From assembly GCA_030271565.1 (NCBI GenBank), contig JARXKR010000057.1, positions 4,578-12,773 on the forward strand: 8,196 bases of DNA, given 5' to 3'. The DNA comes from Pseudomonadota bacterium. GTDB taxonomy: Bacteria > Pseudomonadota > Alphaproteobacteria > Sphingomonadales > Sphingomonadaceae. Under the pieces are notes generated by a model. It had not been told where the DNA came from. It made no database searches and worked only from the letters and a program-made list of their open reading frames with translations. The position numbers were made by a program, and so were the translations under genes. Below, in pieces: positions 6,979 to 8,196 of the stretch. Position 1 is the stretch's first letter. Every line of letters starts with the position of its first letter.

Positions 6979-7589
6979 GCGTGTCCAGTCTGTCCTCGCG
7001 GCTGGTCAAGCGCGCGGTACTGGCGCTGTTCCGCTGGAAGGGGTGGAAGCTTGACCCCCCGCCCGGTCCGATTCCGCGCCGCTGCATCATCCTGGGGGTG
7101 CCGCACACCTCCAACTGGGACTTCGTTTTCTTTACCGGGACGACTTACCACTACGGCATCACCCCCAGTTTCATGGGCAAGACCAGCCTGTTCCGCTGGC
7201 CGCTGCGCCGGTTCATGTTCGACATGGGCGGGGTCCCGGTCGACCGTTCGGCCAAGAACATGAACTACGTCGATCAGGTGATTGCGGCCTTTGCCGCGCG
7301 CGATGAACTGGGACTGGTGATCGCGCCCGAGGGAACGCGCTCGCCGGTCAAACCATGGCGTTCGGGCTTCTACCACATTGCTCTGGGCGCAGGCGTGCCG
7401 CTGGTCCCGGCGTGGGTCGACAATGCCGCCAAACGCGGCGGCCTCGGCGCGCCGATCATGCCCAGCGGTGATTATGCAGCAGACCTGGCCAAGTTGCTGG
7501 CGTTCTACCAATCCGTGATGCCGGGCCACGCACGCTGGGAATTGCTCGCAGCAACGGTGACCAAAGCCGCAGGAGAACACGATGCTTGA
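6975..7589 (+). CDS. Lysophospholipid (PlsC-like) acyltransferase
   Basis: This 204-residue protein belongs to the glycerolipid acyltransferase superfamily, which transfers acyl groups to lysophospholipids or related lipids at the inner membrane. The catalytic H-x4-D is HTSNWD at 44-49. The acceptor-binding motifs follow as GGVPVDRS at 85-92, PEGTRS at 118-123 and VPLVPAW at 141-147. It is shorter than classical PlsC (about 240-250) but fits the compact subfamily carrying HTSNWD. The N-terminus is basic and amphipathic with no clear long transmembrane helix. The start is TTG 6975, overlapping the previous stop as TTGA; GTG 6981, two codons later, is the alternative. The exact acceptor cannot be told: another gene elsewhere may encode the housekeeping 1-acylglycerol-3-phosphate acyltransferase. 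Confidence 0.85.
   Translation: MSVSSLSSRLVKRAVLALFRWKGWKLDPPPGPIPRRCIILGVPHTSNWDFVFFTGTTYHYGITPSFMGKTSLFRWPLRRFMFDMGGVPVDRSAKNMNYVDQVIAAFAARDELGLVIAPEGTRSPVKPWRSGFYHIALGAGVPLVPAWVDNAAKRGGLGAPIMPSGDYAADLAKLLAFYQSVMPGHARWELLAATVTKAAGEHDA
7571..7575 (+). promoter_or_regulatory. Ribosome binding site of the DUF1295 gene
   Basis: AGGAG lies within the last codons of the acyltransferase gene and ends 6 nt before the ATG at 7582. It is the clearest Shine-Dalgarno in the rightward cluster. Confidence 0.75.
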
Positions 7590-8196
7590 AGCTTTGCTCA
7601 TAAACGCCGCAGTCGATCTGACCATGATGGTGCTGTTGTGCTGGGTCGCGGTGCGGATCGGCGATGTCTCGTTCATCGACGCGGTGTGGGGCGCGGGGAT
7701 GGCGGTGCTGGCGCTCGCCAGTTTTGTGCAAGTTGCTGAGCCGGGACCCCGAGCACTGCTGCTGCTCACCATGACTGCGCTGTGGGGGCTGCGGCTCGGG
7801 CTGCACCTGTTCCTGCGCTGGCGCGAACATGGCGAGGATCCGCGCTATGCCAGGATGCTGGGCAAGGCGCGCGATGCGGGCCGCTATGGCAGCGCGGCGT
7901 TCAAAGTGGTGTTCGGACCGCAGGCGGTGCTGCTGTTCGTGACCAGCCTGCCCGCGCAGATCGGCATTCTGGCCAGCGGCCAGCCCGCCCCGATCGGGCC
8001 GCTGGCCTGGGCAGGGCTCACACTGTGGCTGACCGGCATACTGTTCGAAACGATCGGCGATGCGCAATTGAAAAAGTTCCGCGCCGATCCGGCATGCAAG
8101 GGCAAAGTGCTCGACACCGGGCTGTGGCGCTATACCCGCCACCCCAATTACTTCGGCGATGCCTGCGTGTGGTGGGGGATCTGGCTGGTCGCGGCG
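7582..8196 (+). CDS. DUF1295 membrane protein (steroid 5-alpha-reductase-like), 3' end outside window
   Basis: The frame runs from ATG 7582 to the right edge without a stop, giving 205 residues of a protein usually about 260-300 long. It shows hydrophobic helices at about 5-25, 31-52, 58-80, 109-131, 140-160 and 191 onward. A conserved polar part lies around EDPRYARM (85-92), and the family hallmark WRYTRHPNYFGDA is at 182-194. That motif is shared with 5-alpha-reductase and isoprenylcysteine methyltransferase-type membrane enzymes, where it helps bind NADPH or SAM. The DUF1295 (COG3752) assignment is firm, but the reaction and substrate are unknown. It overlaps the end of the acyltransferase gene by 8 nt, so the two are probably translated together, which suggests lipid or membrane metabolism. 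Confidence 0.88.
   Translation, partial: MLEALLINAAVDLTMMVLLCWVAVRIGDVSFIDAVWGAGMAVLALASFVQVAEPGPRALLLLTMTALWGLRLGLHLFLRWREHGEDPRYARMLGKARDAGRYGSAAFKVVFGPQAVLLFVTSLPAQIGILASGQPAPIGPLAWAGLTLWLTGILFETIGDAQLKKFRADPACKGKVLDTGLWRYTRHPNYFGDACVWWGIWLVAA

Overview
This GC-rich window (mostly GC-ending codons) most likely comes from an alphaproteobacterial chromosome, probably a sphingomonad or erythrobacter relative. The lineage is inferred from the lgt-midA pairing and the general look of the proteins; no rRNA or other marker gene is present to confirm it. The content is core housekeeping genes. I see no tRNA, rRNA, CRISPR array, insertion sequence, integrase or other sign of recent transfer.

Layout. 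(1) Positions 1-342 (+) hold the C-terminal part of a multi-pass membrane protein cut by the left edge. (2) Positions 362-4818 (-) hold a two-gene operon, transcribed right to left: an AMP-forming acyl-CoA synthetase followed by glnD, the PII uridylyltransferase/uridylyl-removing enzyme. The end of the synthetase gene appears to overlap the GTG start of glnD by 31 bp. (3) Positions 4819-4975 are a divergent intergenic region of 157 bp. It contains a clear imperfect hairpin or inverted repeat at 4914-4950, about 25 bp before the lgt start. (4) Positions 4976 to the right edge (+) hold four closely packed genes: lgt, a MidA/NDUFAF7-type methyltransferase, a small PlsC-like acyltransferase, and a DUF1295 (steroid 5-alpha-reductase-like) membrane protein cut by the right edge.

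How the genes work together. The rightward cluster overlaps by 1, 4 and 8 nt at successive junctions, which points to one transcript with translational coupling. Its theme is the cell envelope: lipoprotein lipidation by Lgt, probable lipid acylation, and a membrane-embedded DUF1295 protein. MidA is the odd member, since its mitochondrial homologue helps assemble respiratory complex I. The leftward operon joins fatty or aromatic acid activation with nitrogen-status signalling. That link is a matter of gene order and is not shown to be functional. Three of the five complete genes appear to use GTG or TTG starts.

Nothing here is clearly an undescribed system. The item most worth a second look is the 4914-4950 hairpin between the two divergent transcription units.
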